DNA of 64,000 bases, taken from NCBI RefSeq assembly GCF_923079645.1, contig NZ_CAKLPY010000008.1, positions 1 through 64,000 on the forward strand, given 5' to 3'. The position numbers and the translations under genes are program-made. Position 1 is the stretch's first letter. Each line of letters opens with the position of its first letter. Positions 38,727 to 47,585 of the stretch are shown in pieces. The notes under the pieces were generated by a model, which had not been told where the DNA came from, did no database searches, and worked only from the letters and a program-made list of their open reading frames with translations. This DNA comes from Emticicia aquatica (GTDB taxonomy: Bacteria; Bacteroidota; Bacteroidia; Cytophagales; Spirosomataceae).

Positions 38727-41534
38727 ATGAAAAAAAAAATTAAAAATTTAAAGATTCATCTATCTGCAAAAATTGCTTTGATAGTCATTTTTTTTGCTTT
38801 TGTATTAAGTTCATTTATGTTTTCTTCGCCAATAAAAAAATTAAGTTTTGGGGAAAATTTGACTTATACTAAATCTGATACGCTGCCAAAATTGAAAATT
38901 CCTGATGGCGTTGACCCCAATGACGAAAATTGGAAAGGGATAGATTTGGAACCTAAACCGCCTGTATTGCCACTCCGAGTTGAAGATGAAAAAAAACAAT
39001 TTCTCTTACCTCCAGGCTATCATATTGAAGCTGTTTTGACAGAGCCAGCCATCCAACAACCAGGAGCAATTACCTTTGACGGTAACGGAAGAATGTATGT
39101 TTTGGAACTTCGTTCGTATATGCTCAATGCCGACTCGAAAGATGAGTTAGAGCCAACGAGCAGGATTTCTCGTTGGGAAGATAAAAACAACGATGGTGTT
39201 TATGAAACTGGCACAACTTTCGTCGATAAATTGATTTTCCCTCGTTTTGTTTTGCCTTATGGCAAAGACTGTATCCTGACAATGGAGTCGGATGCTGACA
39301 ATGTTTATAAATACACAGATACCAATGGCGATGGGAAAGCCGACAAAAAAGAGCTTTTTACTACAAAATATGGCCGTTCGGGCAATGTAGAACACCAACA
39401 AGCATTTATGTATTATGGCATGGATAATTGGCTTTATAGCACTGTCAACGCTTTTAGAGTACGAGAAACGCCCAATGGTGTGATTCGTGAAAAAACAGGT
39501 TTTAATAGAGCTCAATGGGGTGTAACGCACGATGATGACGGCAAACTTTGGTTTCAAGGTGGTGCAAGTGGTTTGCCTTCTTATTTTCAGTTTCCGATTC
39601 ATTATGGCAATTTTGAAGTACCTAATGAATTTGCTAAAGGCTTCGATGTTCCTTGGGGAGCGGCCGTAAAAATAGCTGATATGCAAGGTGGTATGGATGA
39701 AATCAGACAACCTGATGGTTCTTTGAATCGGGTTACTGGTTCGGCAGGAAATGACGTTTATCGTGGCGACCGATTACCAGAAAATATCAAAGGACAATAC
39801 TTTTATGGCGAACCTGTCGCTCGAATTGTTCGACAAATAAATCCTGTTGTAAACGAAGGCCTTACCACGCTTCACAATGTTTATCAAGACCAAAAATCTG
39901 AATTTTTACGTTCAACAGACCCACTTTTCAGGCCCGTTGATATGACAACCGCTCCTGATGGCACTTTGTATATAACAGATATGTATCATGGTATTATTCA
40001 AGAAGGACAATGGACGCAAAAAGGCACTTATTTACGCACAAAAATTGAGCAATATCAATTAGATAAAATAGTTGGCTTAGGTAGAATTTGGCGAATTACT
40101 TATGATGGGAAAGAACGTGATAAAAATCAACCAAAAATGCTTAACGAAACTTCTGCTACTTTGGTTAAGCATTTGACACATCCTAATGGTTGGAGAAGAG
40201 ATGCAGCTCAACAATTAATTGTCTTGAAAAAAGACCTTTCCGTTGTTCCTGCATTAAAAACAATGGCATTGACAAATAAAAATGTTTTAGCCAGAATTCA
40301 TGCTATTTGGTCTTTAGAAGGGCTTAATGCCTTGAAAACTGACGTGGTTCGACAATTATTAAAAGACCCAAATCCTCGTATACGTATTCAGGCATTGCGT
40401 GCGAGCGAAACTTTATATAAAGCTGGAGCAAAAGAATTAGAAGCAGATTACAAAACCACTATGAACGACCCAAATACTGACGTAGTGATTCAAACGATGC
40501 TTACTTCCAAAATTTTAAAGTTACCAGATTTAGAAAATGGAATAAAAACGGCGATGGCAAATAATAAAGCGGCAGGTATAAAATTGGTTGGTGAACAAAT
40601 AATTACACCACCAAAACCACGAAATATGGGGCCATTCGGTGGCGTTGAACTTAGCAAAGAACAGAAAGAAATTGTTGACAGAGGTGCGGTTATTTATAAT
40701 GAATTGTGTTCGCAATGTCATGGCAATAATGGCATGGGAACGCCTGCAGGAAATGGTAAGTTGATTGCACCGGCATTGGCGGGTTCTCAACGTGTGCAAG
40801 CTCATCCTGAATATGCAATCAAAGTGGTTCTGCACGGAATGGAAGGAGCAATAGATGGGAAAACGTATGCTGGTGGCATGATGGCGAGCATGAAAGACCA
40901 TGATGATGTTTGGGTTTCTGATGTAATTTCGTATATACGTAATGGTTTGTCAAATGACGCTTCTTTGATTACACCCAAACAAGTGGCTAAAATTCGAGCA
41001 AATACGGCCAATCAAGTAGGTATTTTTCAATATGAAAAACTTATCAAATCAACGCCTAAAGAATTTCAAATAGCCGATGGTTTGAAGATAACAGCCAGCC
41101 ATACAGCGTCAACCCGCATTGGAGGGAATGTTTCGCCTCAAAGTGCTTTCACTTATGAAGGTTGGTCAACTGGAAAAAAACAAGAAAAAGGGATGTGGTA
41201 TCAAGTAGAATTCCCTAAAAGTGTGAGTCTTTCTGAACTTCAGTTTAATGTTGCTCCCATAAGAAGATTTACACCGCCAAAACCAAATACACCACCTGCA
41301 CCACCACAAACAATGCAAACTTTTCCACGAAAATATAGTATTGAAACCTCTATCGATGGAAATGTTTGGGAAGAAAATATCAAACAACTCGTTGGAAATG
41401 AGGGCGATAATACTGTTCTTTTGAGTACGCCAAAGGTAAAGTTTTTAAGAATAAAATTAGATGAAGGATTAGAGAAAGAAACCGAAGAAATTCCTTGGAC
41501 AATGCGTCAAGTTAAAATATTTGGACAAAATTAA
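38727..41534 (+). CDS. Membrane-bound dehydrogenase-like haem protein with HEAT repeats and cytochrome c domain
   Basis: A 935-aa exported protein. It has an N-terminal membrane/signal segment (KIALIVIFFAFVLSSFMF), then a beta-propeller of the PVC-type membrane-bound dehydrogenase family (LPPGYHIEAVLTEPAIQQPG, GNGRMYVLELRSYM, VDMTTAPDGTLYITDMYHG). HEAT-like repeats follow (about 490-620), then a cytochrome c domain with haem motif CSQCH in NELCSQCHGNNGMGTP, and a C-terminal discoidin-like region ending WTMRQVKIFGQ. Such proteins are thought to oxidise sugars or alcohols in the periplasm and pass electrons to the haem; the substrate is unknown. It is a single-gene unit with a strong terminator. 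Confidence 0.88.
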   Translation: MKKKIKNLKIHLSAKIALIVIFFAFVLSSFMFSSPIKKLSFGENLTYTKSDTLPKLKIPDGVDPNDENWKGIDLEPKPPVLPLRVEDEKKQFLLPPGYHIEAVLTEPAIQQPGAITFDGNGRMYVLELRSYMLNADSKDELEPTSRISRWEDKNNDGVYETGTTFVDKLIFPRFVLPYGKDCILTMESDADNVYKYTDTNGDGKADKKELFTTKYGRSGNVEHQQAFMYYGMDNWLYSTVNAFRVRETPNGVIREKTGFNRAQWGVTHDDDGKLWFQGGASGLPSYFQFPIHYGNFEVPNEFAKGFDVPWGAAVKIADMQGGMDEIRQPDGSLNRVTGSAGNDVYRGDRLPENIKGQYFYGEPVARIVRQINPVVNEGLTTLHNVYQDQKSEFLRSTDPLFRPVDMTTAPDGTLYITDMYHGIIQEGQWTQKGTYLRTKIEQYQLDKIVGLGRIWRITYDGKERDKNQPKMLNETSATLVKHLTHPNGWRRDAAQQLIVLKKDLSVVPALKTMALTNKNVLARIHAIWSLEGLNALKTDVVRQLLKDPNPRIRIQALRASETLYKAGAKELEADYKTTMNDPNTDVVIQTMLTSKILKLPDLENGIKTAMANNKAAGIKLVGEQIITPPKPRNMGPFGGVELSKEQKEIVDRGAVIYNELCSQCHGNNGMGTPAGNGKLIAPALAGSQRVQAHPEYAIKVVLHGMEGAIDGKTYAGGMMASMKDHDDVWVSDVISYIRNGLSNDASLITPKQVAKIRANTANQVGIFQYEKLIKSTPKEFQIADGLKITASHTASTRIGGNVSPQSAFTYEGWSTGKKQEKGMWYQVEFPKSVSLSELQFNVAPIRRFTPPKPNTPPAPPQTMQTFPRKYSIETSIDGNVWEENIKQLVGNEGDNTVLLSTPKVKFLRIKLDEGLEKETEEIPWTMRQVKIFGQN

Positions 41535-41570
41535 TTTTACTAAGAAACATCATTTTTCAAAAGTAGGCAG

Positions 41571-41614
41571 AAAGCAATCATTATTTTCATAAAAAAATAA
41601 TGATTGCTTTTGTT
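41571..41614 (+). terminator. Rho-independent terminator of the haem/HEAT gene
   Basis: A 17-bp stem (AAAGCAATCATTATTTT at 41571-41587 pairing with 41594-41610) is followed by TGTTTTG. It lies 37 nt after the stop. Confidence 0.85.
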
Positions 41615-41734
41615 TTGTATCCGAAATTGTTACTTTTTTATTGACAACTTGAAAATGGGTTGTTGGATGGCGGTTAATAGCTGTTTCGAGTTTTTTGATT
41701 ATTTTTGCAAAAAAAACTAAAAAATTAATTTAAA

Positions 41735-42079
41735 ATGGCTGAATTTCCTCCTTGCCCCAAATGTAATAGCGAATACACTTATCCGAGCGATGCTCTTTTG
41801 GTGTGTCCTGAGTGTTTTTATGAATGGAATCCTGAAGAAGTCGAAACAGAAGATACAAGCTCAGGTTTAAAAGTATTAGATTCTAATGGCAATGAATTAA
41901 AAGACGGCGATACAGTAGTTGTAATTAAAGACCTGCCCGTAAAAGGAGCTCCAAAACCAGTTAAAGCAGGCACTAAAGTAAAAAATATTCGCCTTACTGA
42001 TGGCGACCACAATATTGACTGCAAAATTGATGGATTTGGTTCGATGGGACTAAAATCTGAATTTGTTAGAAAAGCCTAA
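41735..42079 (+). CDS. yjdM: YjdM/PhnA-type zinc-ribbon protein
   Basis: A 114-aa protein with an N-terminal zinc ribbon ([21 protein letters not shown], two CxxC pairs) and the PhnA C-terminal domain ([20 protein letters not shown], then [20 protein letters not shown]). Length and motifs are standard. Despite the old name (alkylphosphonate uptake) its real role is unknown. It stands alone with its own terminator. Confidence 0.93.
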   Translation: MAEFPPCPKCNSEYTYPSDALLVCPECFYEWNPEEVETEDTSSGLKVLDSNGNELKDGDTVVVIKDLPVKGAPKPVKAGTKVKNIRLTDGDHNIDCKIDGFGSMGLKSEFVRKA

Positions 42080-42089
42080 AAAAATGTTT

Positions 42090-42130
42090 AGCATATTTCA
42101 GATAATCAACTATTTGGAATATGCTTTTTC
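42090..42130 (+). terminator. Terminator after yjdM
   Basis: An imperfect 11-bp stem (AGCATATTTCA at 42090-42100 with TGGAATATGCT at 42115-42125) is followed by TTTTTC, about 10 nt after the yjdM stop. Confidence 0.75.
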
Positions 42131-42572
42131 TTTCATTTAACGGTGTTAATTTAAGCCTTTTTTTTGTTAAATTTCTCCTTTTAAATTCTATTTTCCCTTA
42201 AAATTGATGTTGTTTTATCATAAAATAAATTGTTGTAAAAGTTAATCAAACACTTTTTTCAAACTCCTTTTTTTGAAAATATGGCCGAATTTATTTCGCT
42301 TAAAAACTGCCCTCCTACCCTGTCCAAATCAAAATGTAGTTAATATCCTTTTATGATTTTTTTTGGAGTGGAGAAGAATAATTTTTGCTTTGAAATGAAA
42401 ACAGAATAATGGGAAAACTCCAATCTCACTTTTAAGAAATTAATATTTTTGAGTGCTTCAAGATTCTAACCAATCAGTTGAAAATCAAATATCACATCTT
42501 TGGGTTATTTGTTCAATTTATGCGATATTTGATTCTAAAATCACGCTATTCCATCAGAATCGACTAGTTCCT
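42131..42572. other. Intergenic stretch before the apiosidase-like gene
   Basis: About 440 bp, AT-rich with T runs. The frame of the next gene extends upstream to 42453, but that part is not protein-like and lacks a signal peptide, so I treat it as a leader. No other feature was seen. Confidence 0.5.
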
Positions 42573-43967
42573 ATGAGAAAATATACCTTTTTCGTGCTAT
42601 TGTTTTTTATTTTTGCTCATCATGTTTTCTCGCAAAATTTTACCAACACGCTGTCAAACGGTTCGTTAAAGGTCGCAGAAAACAAACATTTTTTGGTGCA
42701 TGAAAATGGAAAGCCATTCTTTTGGCTTGGTGATACAGCGTGGGAGCTTTTCCATCGGTTGAATAGAGAACAAGCCGATTATTATTTAAAAAGACGTGCC
42801 GAGCAAGGTTATACCGTTATTCAGGCTGTTGCGTTAGCCGAATTTGATGGACTTCATACCCCGAACGCTAATGGTGATTTACCGCTCAATTATGACGATC
42901 CAACGCAACCCAACGAACGTTATTTTCAACACGTTGATTACATCATAGATAAGGCTGCAGAAAATGGTTTATTTATTGCTTTTTTACCTACTTGGGGCGA
43001 TAAAATATTTAAAAATATGTGGGGAAAAGGACCAGAAGTTTTTACTCCTGAAAATGCCAAAACTTATGGAAAATGGTTGGCAAACCGTTATAAAAACAAG
43101 AAAAATTTGATTTGGGTTTTAGGTGGCGACCGTAATCCAAGAGAAGGTACTAATGATGTTCAAATTTGGCGTGCTTTGGCATCAGGAATTATTGAAGGAA
43201 TCGGTAACGCCGACCAAGCCTTGATAAGTTATCACCCACAACCAAATCAACTTGGTTCGGGAGAATGGTTTCATAACGACAACTGGCTAGATTTTAATAT
43301 GTTTCAAAACGGGCATTGTCGTGACCAACCTATTTATGATAAAATTTCAGCTTCTTATAATCGAATACCAGCCAAACCTGTTTTAGATGCTGAACCGATT
43401 TATGAAGACCATCCTGTTTGTTTTAATGCGAAAGAGTTTGGTACTTCAAGCCCTTACGATGTACGAAAATACGCATATCTTGATGTTTTTGCTGGTGCTT
43501 TTGGTCATACTTACGGTTGTCATGATATTTGGCAAATGTACTCGCCTTACCGCGAAGCTGTTAATGGACCACATATTTATTGGCAGGAAGCTCTCGAATT
43601 GCCTGGTGCAAATCAGATGAAATTTGTAAGAAAGTTGATAGAGTCTCGTCCAATTTTAGATAGAATTCCTGACCAATCTTTGATTGTCGAAAATAATTTA
43701 CACGCTGCCGAGCGGATTCAAGCTACTCGTGGTAATGATTACGCATTTATTTATCTTGCTGAAGGAAGACCATTTACAGTTAATTTAGGAAAAATAACTG
43801 GTTCAAAAATATCGGCTCTTTGGTATAATCCTCGAAATGGTGAAAGCAAAGAAGCAGGAGCTTTTGATAATCGTGGGCAACAAAAGTTTACTCCTCCTTC
43901 AACAGGATATGGGCAAGATTGGATTTTAATCTTGGATGATGAAAGCAGAAAATATGCTAAGCCTTAG
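42573..43967 (+). CDS. Secreted apiosidase-like glycoside hydrolase (DUF4038, GH140-like)
   Basis: A 464-aa protein starting at the ATG at 42573, which opens a clear signal peptide (MRKYTFFVLLFFIFAHHVFS). The (beta/alpha)8 domain begins FLVHENGKPFFWLGDTAWEL, followed by WVLGGDRNPREG, SYHPQPNQLGSGEWFH and KPVLDAEPIYED, the DUF4038/GH140 blocks. A C-terminal beta-sandwich (collagen-binding-2-like) ends WILILDDES. Known GH140 members release apiose from the pectin rhamnogalacturonan-II side chain; other DUF4038 proteins may act on other glycans. It matches the plant-wall theme of the CE15 esterase and aldarate genes. Confidence 0.88.
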   Translation: MRKYTFFVLLFFIFAHHVFSQNFTNTLSNGSLKVAENKHFLVHENGKPFFWLGDTAWELFHRLNREQADYYLKRRAEQGYTVIQAVALAEFDGLHTPNANGDLPLNYDDPTQPNERYFQHVDYIIDKAAENGLFIAFLPTWGDKIFKNMWGKGPEVFTPENAKTYGKWLANRYKNKKNLIWVLGGDRNPREGTNDVQIWRALASGIIEGIGNADQALISYHPQPNQLGSGEWFHNDNWLDFNMFQNGHCRDQPIYDKISASYNRIPAKPVLDAEPIYEDHPVCFNAKEFGTSSPYDVRKYAYLDVFAGAFGHTYGCHDIWQMYSPYREAVNGPHIYWQEALELPGANQMKFVRKLIESRPILDRIPDQSLIVENNLHAAERIQATRGNDYAFIYLAEGRPFTVNLGKITGSKISALWYNPRNGESKEAGAFDNRGQQKFTPPSTGYGQDWILILDDESRKYAKP

Positions 43968-43970
43968 CTA

Positions 43971-44282
43971 TCATTCGGCAAGCTTTGATGTTTGTTCGAC
44001 CTTTGATAAATGGGTTTTCAATGCCTCATTTTCATTAATGTAGTGCTGCAATTGGCCTTTTAAATAGGCAACTTGAGAAAGCAACGCATCGACTGTTCTG
44101 TCAGTCTCATCCCATGGAGCTGCTTCGTTTAAGTGTTTGGCTTGGTTTGCATATCCTCTGCAAGTTGAACTGCAATATTTTGCTGTCGAACGATTAGCAA
44201 AATAAACGGTCCCACAGTACAAACAGGTTTTTTCAAATACTTTTGCGTTATACTTAAATTTACTTCGGTCTAATGTAGGCAT
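43971..44282 (-). CDS. Small zinc-finger/coiled-coil protein
   Basis: A 103-aa protein with a Cys4 cluster (CLYCG then CSSTCRG, CxxC-x15-CxxxC) in the N-terminal half and a coiled coil at the C-terminus (LLSQVAYLKGQLQHYINENE). It may bind DNA or partner proteins. It lies 123 bp downstream of parB on the same strand, so it may belong to the plasmid maintenance module. No family name is recognised. Confidence 0.75.
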   Translation of the reverse strand: MPTLDRSKFKYNAKVFEKTCLYCGTVYFANRSTAKYCSSTCRGYANQAKHLNEAAPWDETDRTVDALLSQVAYLKGQLQHYINENEALKTHLSKVEQTSKLAE

Positions 44283-44405
44283 ATCTTATTTAAAATAATA
44301 GAGTAAATATAATTAGGTAAAATTTAATATCAAAATAAAAACGCAATAATAACATTATAAAAATGTTTAATATTATTCCAAAACCCTATTAACTTATAAT
44401 TTTTC

Positions 44406-45299
44406 TCATTTCTCCAACAATAACTTCAAAATATTGACTTTATTAATCAATATTTCACAATTTTTTCGAGACTTCAAATTATCCGAAAGTTTTTTAATTT
44501 CTTCTAAAAGAGCCAGCTTTTCTGTTTTTTCATCATCTCTCAATTTATTTTTTTCAGCACTCTTTATATCTGTCAATGACGTTATTGAATCCTTCTCGAA
44601 AGCTGTTCCTGCCAAATCTTGAATTTCTTTCTTACTTAATTTGCTTACTCCTTGTAAAACCTCGTTCCGCAAATCCTTTGAAAGTTTTGTCATTCCTTCA
44701 GCAAATTTTCCGTCATTTTTTATGGTTCGTGACGTAACATTAAATGTTTTGGCTAAACTTTCAGCAACATTGACAGCTGGCTCAACTCCACCTTTCTGAA
44801 CAGTCTGAAGAGCAATACCTCGATTACCTTTTTGTGAGTTATATTTCAAACCTCGGTAATATGATTCTTCTTCGAGCGTCAAATTTCGACGACCAATTTG
44901 CAAATCAATCATATACTCCTTTACATCCTCAATCGATTCAAAAACTTTCAACGCTATTTTGAAATCAATTTTATTCTTTTTACAAATATTATAGCGATTA
45001 TGCCCATCGACTAAAACGTAAACCGAAAGTTCGGAGTCTCCCCTACCCAAATCATACTCCGATGTTTCCCACAAAACAAGAGCATCTTGACAGCCATGAA
45101 TCACAATATTTTGTTCTAATTGTGTAAATTGTTCGAGCGTGAGTGGTCGTATAAATTCCTGTAATTCAGGTAAAATTTCAATACTGCTCTTTACTCTTTC
45201 AACATCATTAAAAGCCCCCAAAGCGGTCGGTTTTGGTGTATTATGAATTACGGTAAGTTCTTGTGCTTTCTTTTTAAATAACTCTTTTTTAGATGCCAT
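44406..45299 (-). CDS. parB: ParB-like partition protein
   Basis: A 297-aa protein. The ParB/Srx N-terminal domain is visible in IRPLTLEQFTQLEQNIVIHG and VDGHNRYNICKKNKIDF, with VDGHNR in place of the usual GERR-type box. A central helix-turn-helix region follows (NVAESLAKTFNVTSRTIKND), then a charged C-terminal dimerisation part. It follows parA after 18 bp. It should bind a centromere; the 90-bp repeats at 46353-46890 upstream of parA are the obvious candidate. Confidence 0.9.
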   Translation of the reverse strand: MASKKELFKKKAQELTVIHNTPKPTALGAFNDVERVKSSIEILPELQEFIRPLTLEQFTQLEQNIVIHGCQDALVLWETSEYDLGRGDSELSVYVLVDGHNRYNICKKNKIDFKIALKVFESIEDVKEYMIDLQIGRRNLTLEEESYYRGLKYNSQKGNRGIALQTVQKGGVEPAVNVAESLAKTFNVTSRTIKNDGKFAEGMTKLSKDLRNEVLQGVSKLSKKEIQDLAGTAFEKDSITSLTDIKSAEKNKLRDDEKTEKLALLEEIKKLSDNLKSRKNCEILINKVNILKLLLEK

Positions 45300-45317
45300 T
45301 GTATTGATGATTAGGAT

Positions 45318-46268
45318 TTAATATTCACTTGATGCTACTTCATGAGCTAAGTCCATGTATTGTTTTGCCGCCTTAGATTTACTATCAAATTGAAAAATAT
45401 CTTCATTCAAATATTGACTTTGCTTAATGACTGTCAAATTTTCTAAAATACTTTTAAATACAGGAATCGTTGGATAAGTATCTGATACATTTTCCATAAT
45501 GGCTTGATGAATCGTTTGATTGAGATGCACCATCGTAAACAAAAACCCTCTTACTTTTAAGGTCAGATTAGTATATTCTTTTACATTATCAATTTTTTCA
45601 ATCAAATTACGAACCCCATTAAAGGCCGAACTTTCTGGTTGAATTGGTATCAAGCATTCGGTCGAAGCATTCAATGCTGAAATTGTCATAATTCCCAACG
45701 AAGGCGGGCAATCAAAAAGAATAAAGTCATATTGGTCAGTTAATGAATGTATTTTTCTGGCTAAACGCATTTCAGAACCCACCTCTGTAATAAGTTTAAT
45801 CTCATAAGTGGCCATCTTGATATCAGACGGAGAAAGATGAAGATTTTCTTCTATTTCGATAATGGGCAACGGCTCTCTCGTAATGAGCGATTCTATTACT
45901 TGCTTTTCAGGATTATGCACACCAAAACACTGTGACAAGTTTCCTTGCGAATCCATATCTACTAATAAAACTTTGTATCCTAAAATAGATAATGCTTTCC
46001 CTAAATTAATGGTTGTGGTGGTCTTCCCTACTCCACCTTTATGGTTAATCAAAGAAATACAACGAGCTTTTGCAAACATCTGCTCTGAGTACCCATAATT
46101 TCTGATTGCAACTTCTAATTTTTCAAGATGTTTACTTGAAAAAGCTTGAACGCCTTCGAGTGCTTTATATATAGTTGTAGATGGAATTCCTGCTTCTTTT
46201 TCTAACTGAGTTCTATTAATAGACGGTTTCGATAAAAGAAATTTACGTAATATTTCGGTGGTAATCAT
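45318..46268 (-). CDS. parA: ParA-family partition ATPase with N-terminal helix-turn-helix
   Basis: A 316-aa protein: a small DNA-binding region (residues 1-60, NRTQLEKEAGIPSTTIYKAL), then a deviant Walker A ATPase domain (HKGGVGKTTTTINLG, about 76-90) with VLLVDMDSQGNLSQ and FILFDCPPSLGIMT. The N-terminal HTH resembles type Ia plasmid ParA proteins that also repress their own operon. A GTG at 46292 would add eight residues; the ATG at 46268 is preferred. It is 18 bp upstream of parB and directly downstream of the repeat array. Confidence 0.95.
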   Translation of the reverse strand: MITTEILRKFLLSKPSINRTQLEKEAGIPSTTIYKALEGVQAFSSKHLEKLEVAIRNYGYSEQMFAKARCISLINHKGGVGKTTTTINLGKALSILGYKVLLVDMDSQGNLSQCFGVHNPEKQVIESLITREPLPIIEIEENLHLSPSDIKMATYEIKLITEVGSEMRLARKIHSLTDQYDFILFDCPPSLGIMTISALNASTECLIPIQPESSAFNGVRNLIEKIDNVKEYTNLTLKVRGFLFTMVHLNQTIHQAIMENVSDTYPTIPVFKSILENLTVIKQSQYLNEDIFQFDSKSKAAKQYMDLAHEVASSEY

Positions 46269-46352
46269 AGTTAATGAATGTTTTTGAAACACAAATATAT
46301 ATAAAATAATATTTATACACTTTATATATATGTTTTTTTATATTTTTCATTT

Positions 46353-46890
46353 CCCATAAGTGAACGGTTTTCACTTATAGCATTTTTAGCACTTTTTTGA
46401 GTGAAAGTACAAATAAAATAATCGTAATTTTCAACCGATTTTCCCATAAGTGAACGGTTTTCACTTATGGCATTTTTAGCACTTTTTTGAGTAAACAGAC
46501 GGCTAAAATAATCCTAATTTTCAACCGCTTTTCTCATAAGTGAACGGTTTTCACTTATGGAGTTTTTAGAACTTTTTTGAGTGAAAGTACAAATAAAGTA
46601 ATCGTAATTTTCAACCGATTTTCCCATAAGTGAACGGTTTTCACTTATGGAGTTTTTAGCACTTTTTTTGAGTGAAAGTATAAATAAAATAATCGTAATT
46701 TTCAACTGCCTTCTCTATAAGTGAACGGTTTTCACTTATGGCATTTTTAGCACTTTTTTGAGTGAAAGTACAAATAAAGTAATCGTAATTTTCAACCGAT
46801 TTTCCCATAAGTGAACGGTTTTCACTTATGGAGTTTTTAGCACTTTTTTGAGTGAAAGAACCAATAAAGTAATCGAAAAATCCAACCAAT
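46353..46890. repeat. Six tandem 90-bp repeats with palindromic core (likely centromere/operator)
   Basis: Six units start near 46353, 46443, 46533, 46623, 46714 and 46804. Each opens with a perfect inverted repeat, CCATAAGTGA, a 7-base ACGGTTT centre and TCACTTATGG (the outer bases vary in units 1, 3 and 5), followed by a conserved tail with ACTTTTTTGAGTG. The period is 90 bp, with 91 bp once because of an extra T. The array lies between parA and the iteron origin, as expected for a partition site bound by ParB or ParA. Open frames seen here on the minus strand are only repeats of 30 codons. Confidence 0.92.
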
Positions 46891-46906
46891 TACTTTTATG
46901 TATTTA

Positions 46907-47219
46907 TATAACATTTTTGGGGGAGTAAAATTGACTTAAAAATAACCAAATTGATTAAGATACCCCAAAAATGTTATATTTAAGTTTGTGTCATTTATAA
47001 AACATAACTATTTGATAATAAACACTTTATGCAAATTTCAAAAAAAATTTAATTTTACATATATTCTAACAAACCACGTAACTACTTGATTATAAGGCAA
47101 TTGAGACTAAATACTTATTACCAACTAAGTATAACAAAATTGGGAGTTAAGTCATATTACATACTTTTATAAACAATTCCCCATTTTTGTTATATTTCTT
47201 ATTTATAACAAAAATGGGG
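46907..47219. repeat. Dispersed iterons, both orientations
   Basis: Five copies of the iteron core TATAACA-(A/T)n-TGGGG occur: forward at 46907-46922, 47130-47145 and 47204-47219, inverted at 46963-46978 and 47179-47194. Inverted pairs are typical of Rep autoregulation or handcuffing sites of iteron plasmids. Confidence 0.85.
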
Positions 47220-47403
47220 CGGCGGAGATGTTATTTTAAATAAATCCTGCTTTTTCATCTATTATTTTTTGTTTTAATTTCAATATTATTTAAAAAAACA
47301 TCAACAAAAAATTGTGTTTGTTGTCTTTTAATCTTTTTAATTATCTTTTTAATCTTTTTCGCTACCCATAAATGCTTGATTATCAGTTTATTATGAGCTT
47401 TAT

Positions 47404-47543
47404 TATAACAAAAATGGGGAATACTATAACATTTTTGGGGATTGTTATAACAAAAATGGGGAATACTATAACAAAATTGGGGAATATTATATCAATTTTG
47501 GGGATTGTATAACAAAATTGGGGCAAATATAACATTTTAAAAT
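47404..47543 (+). repeat. Iteron array of the replication origin (oriV)
   Basis: Six direct iterons TATAACAAAAATGGGG (variants with ATTTTT, AAAATT or TATATC) start at 47404, 47425, 47446, 47467, 47488 and 47508; a seventh, degraded one is at 47528. The period is 21 bp, two helical turns. The array lies about 45-180 bp upstream of the initiator gene, which is the classic layout of a Rep_3-type origin; AT-rich DNA lies on its left (47220-47400). Confidence 0.95.
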
Positions 47544-47585
47544 AAAGTGTTATATTTGTTTTGTTAATAGCTGAATAAAAACCCT

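Noticed and set aside
42453-42572. Upstream extension of the apiosidase-like gene
   Set aside because: The signal peptide starts at the ATG at 42573; the extension is not protein-like.
46514-46889. Two minus-strand open frames of 63 and 77 codons with repeated SISENRSLM-type units
   Set aside because: They are the 90-bp repeats read in frame (30 codons per unit); no start signals, and the DNA palindromes explain the conservation.
46353-46890. Possible CRISPR array
   Set aside because: The whole 90-bp unit, including the part between palindromes, is conserved, so there are no unique spacers, and no cas genes are nearby.
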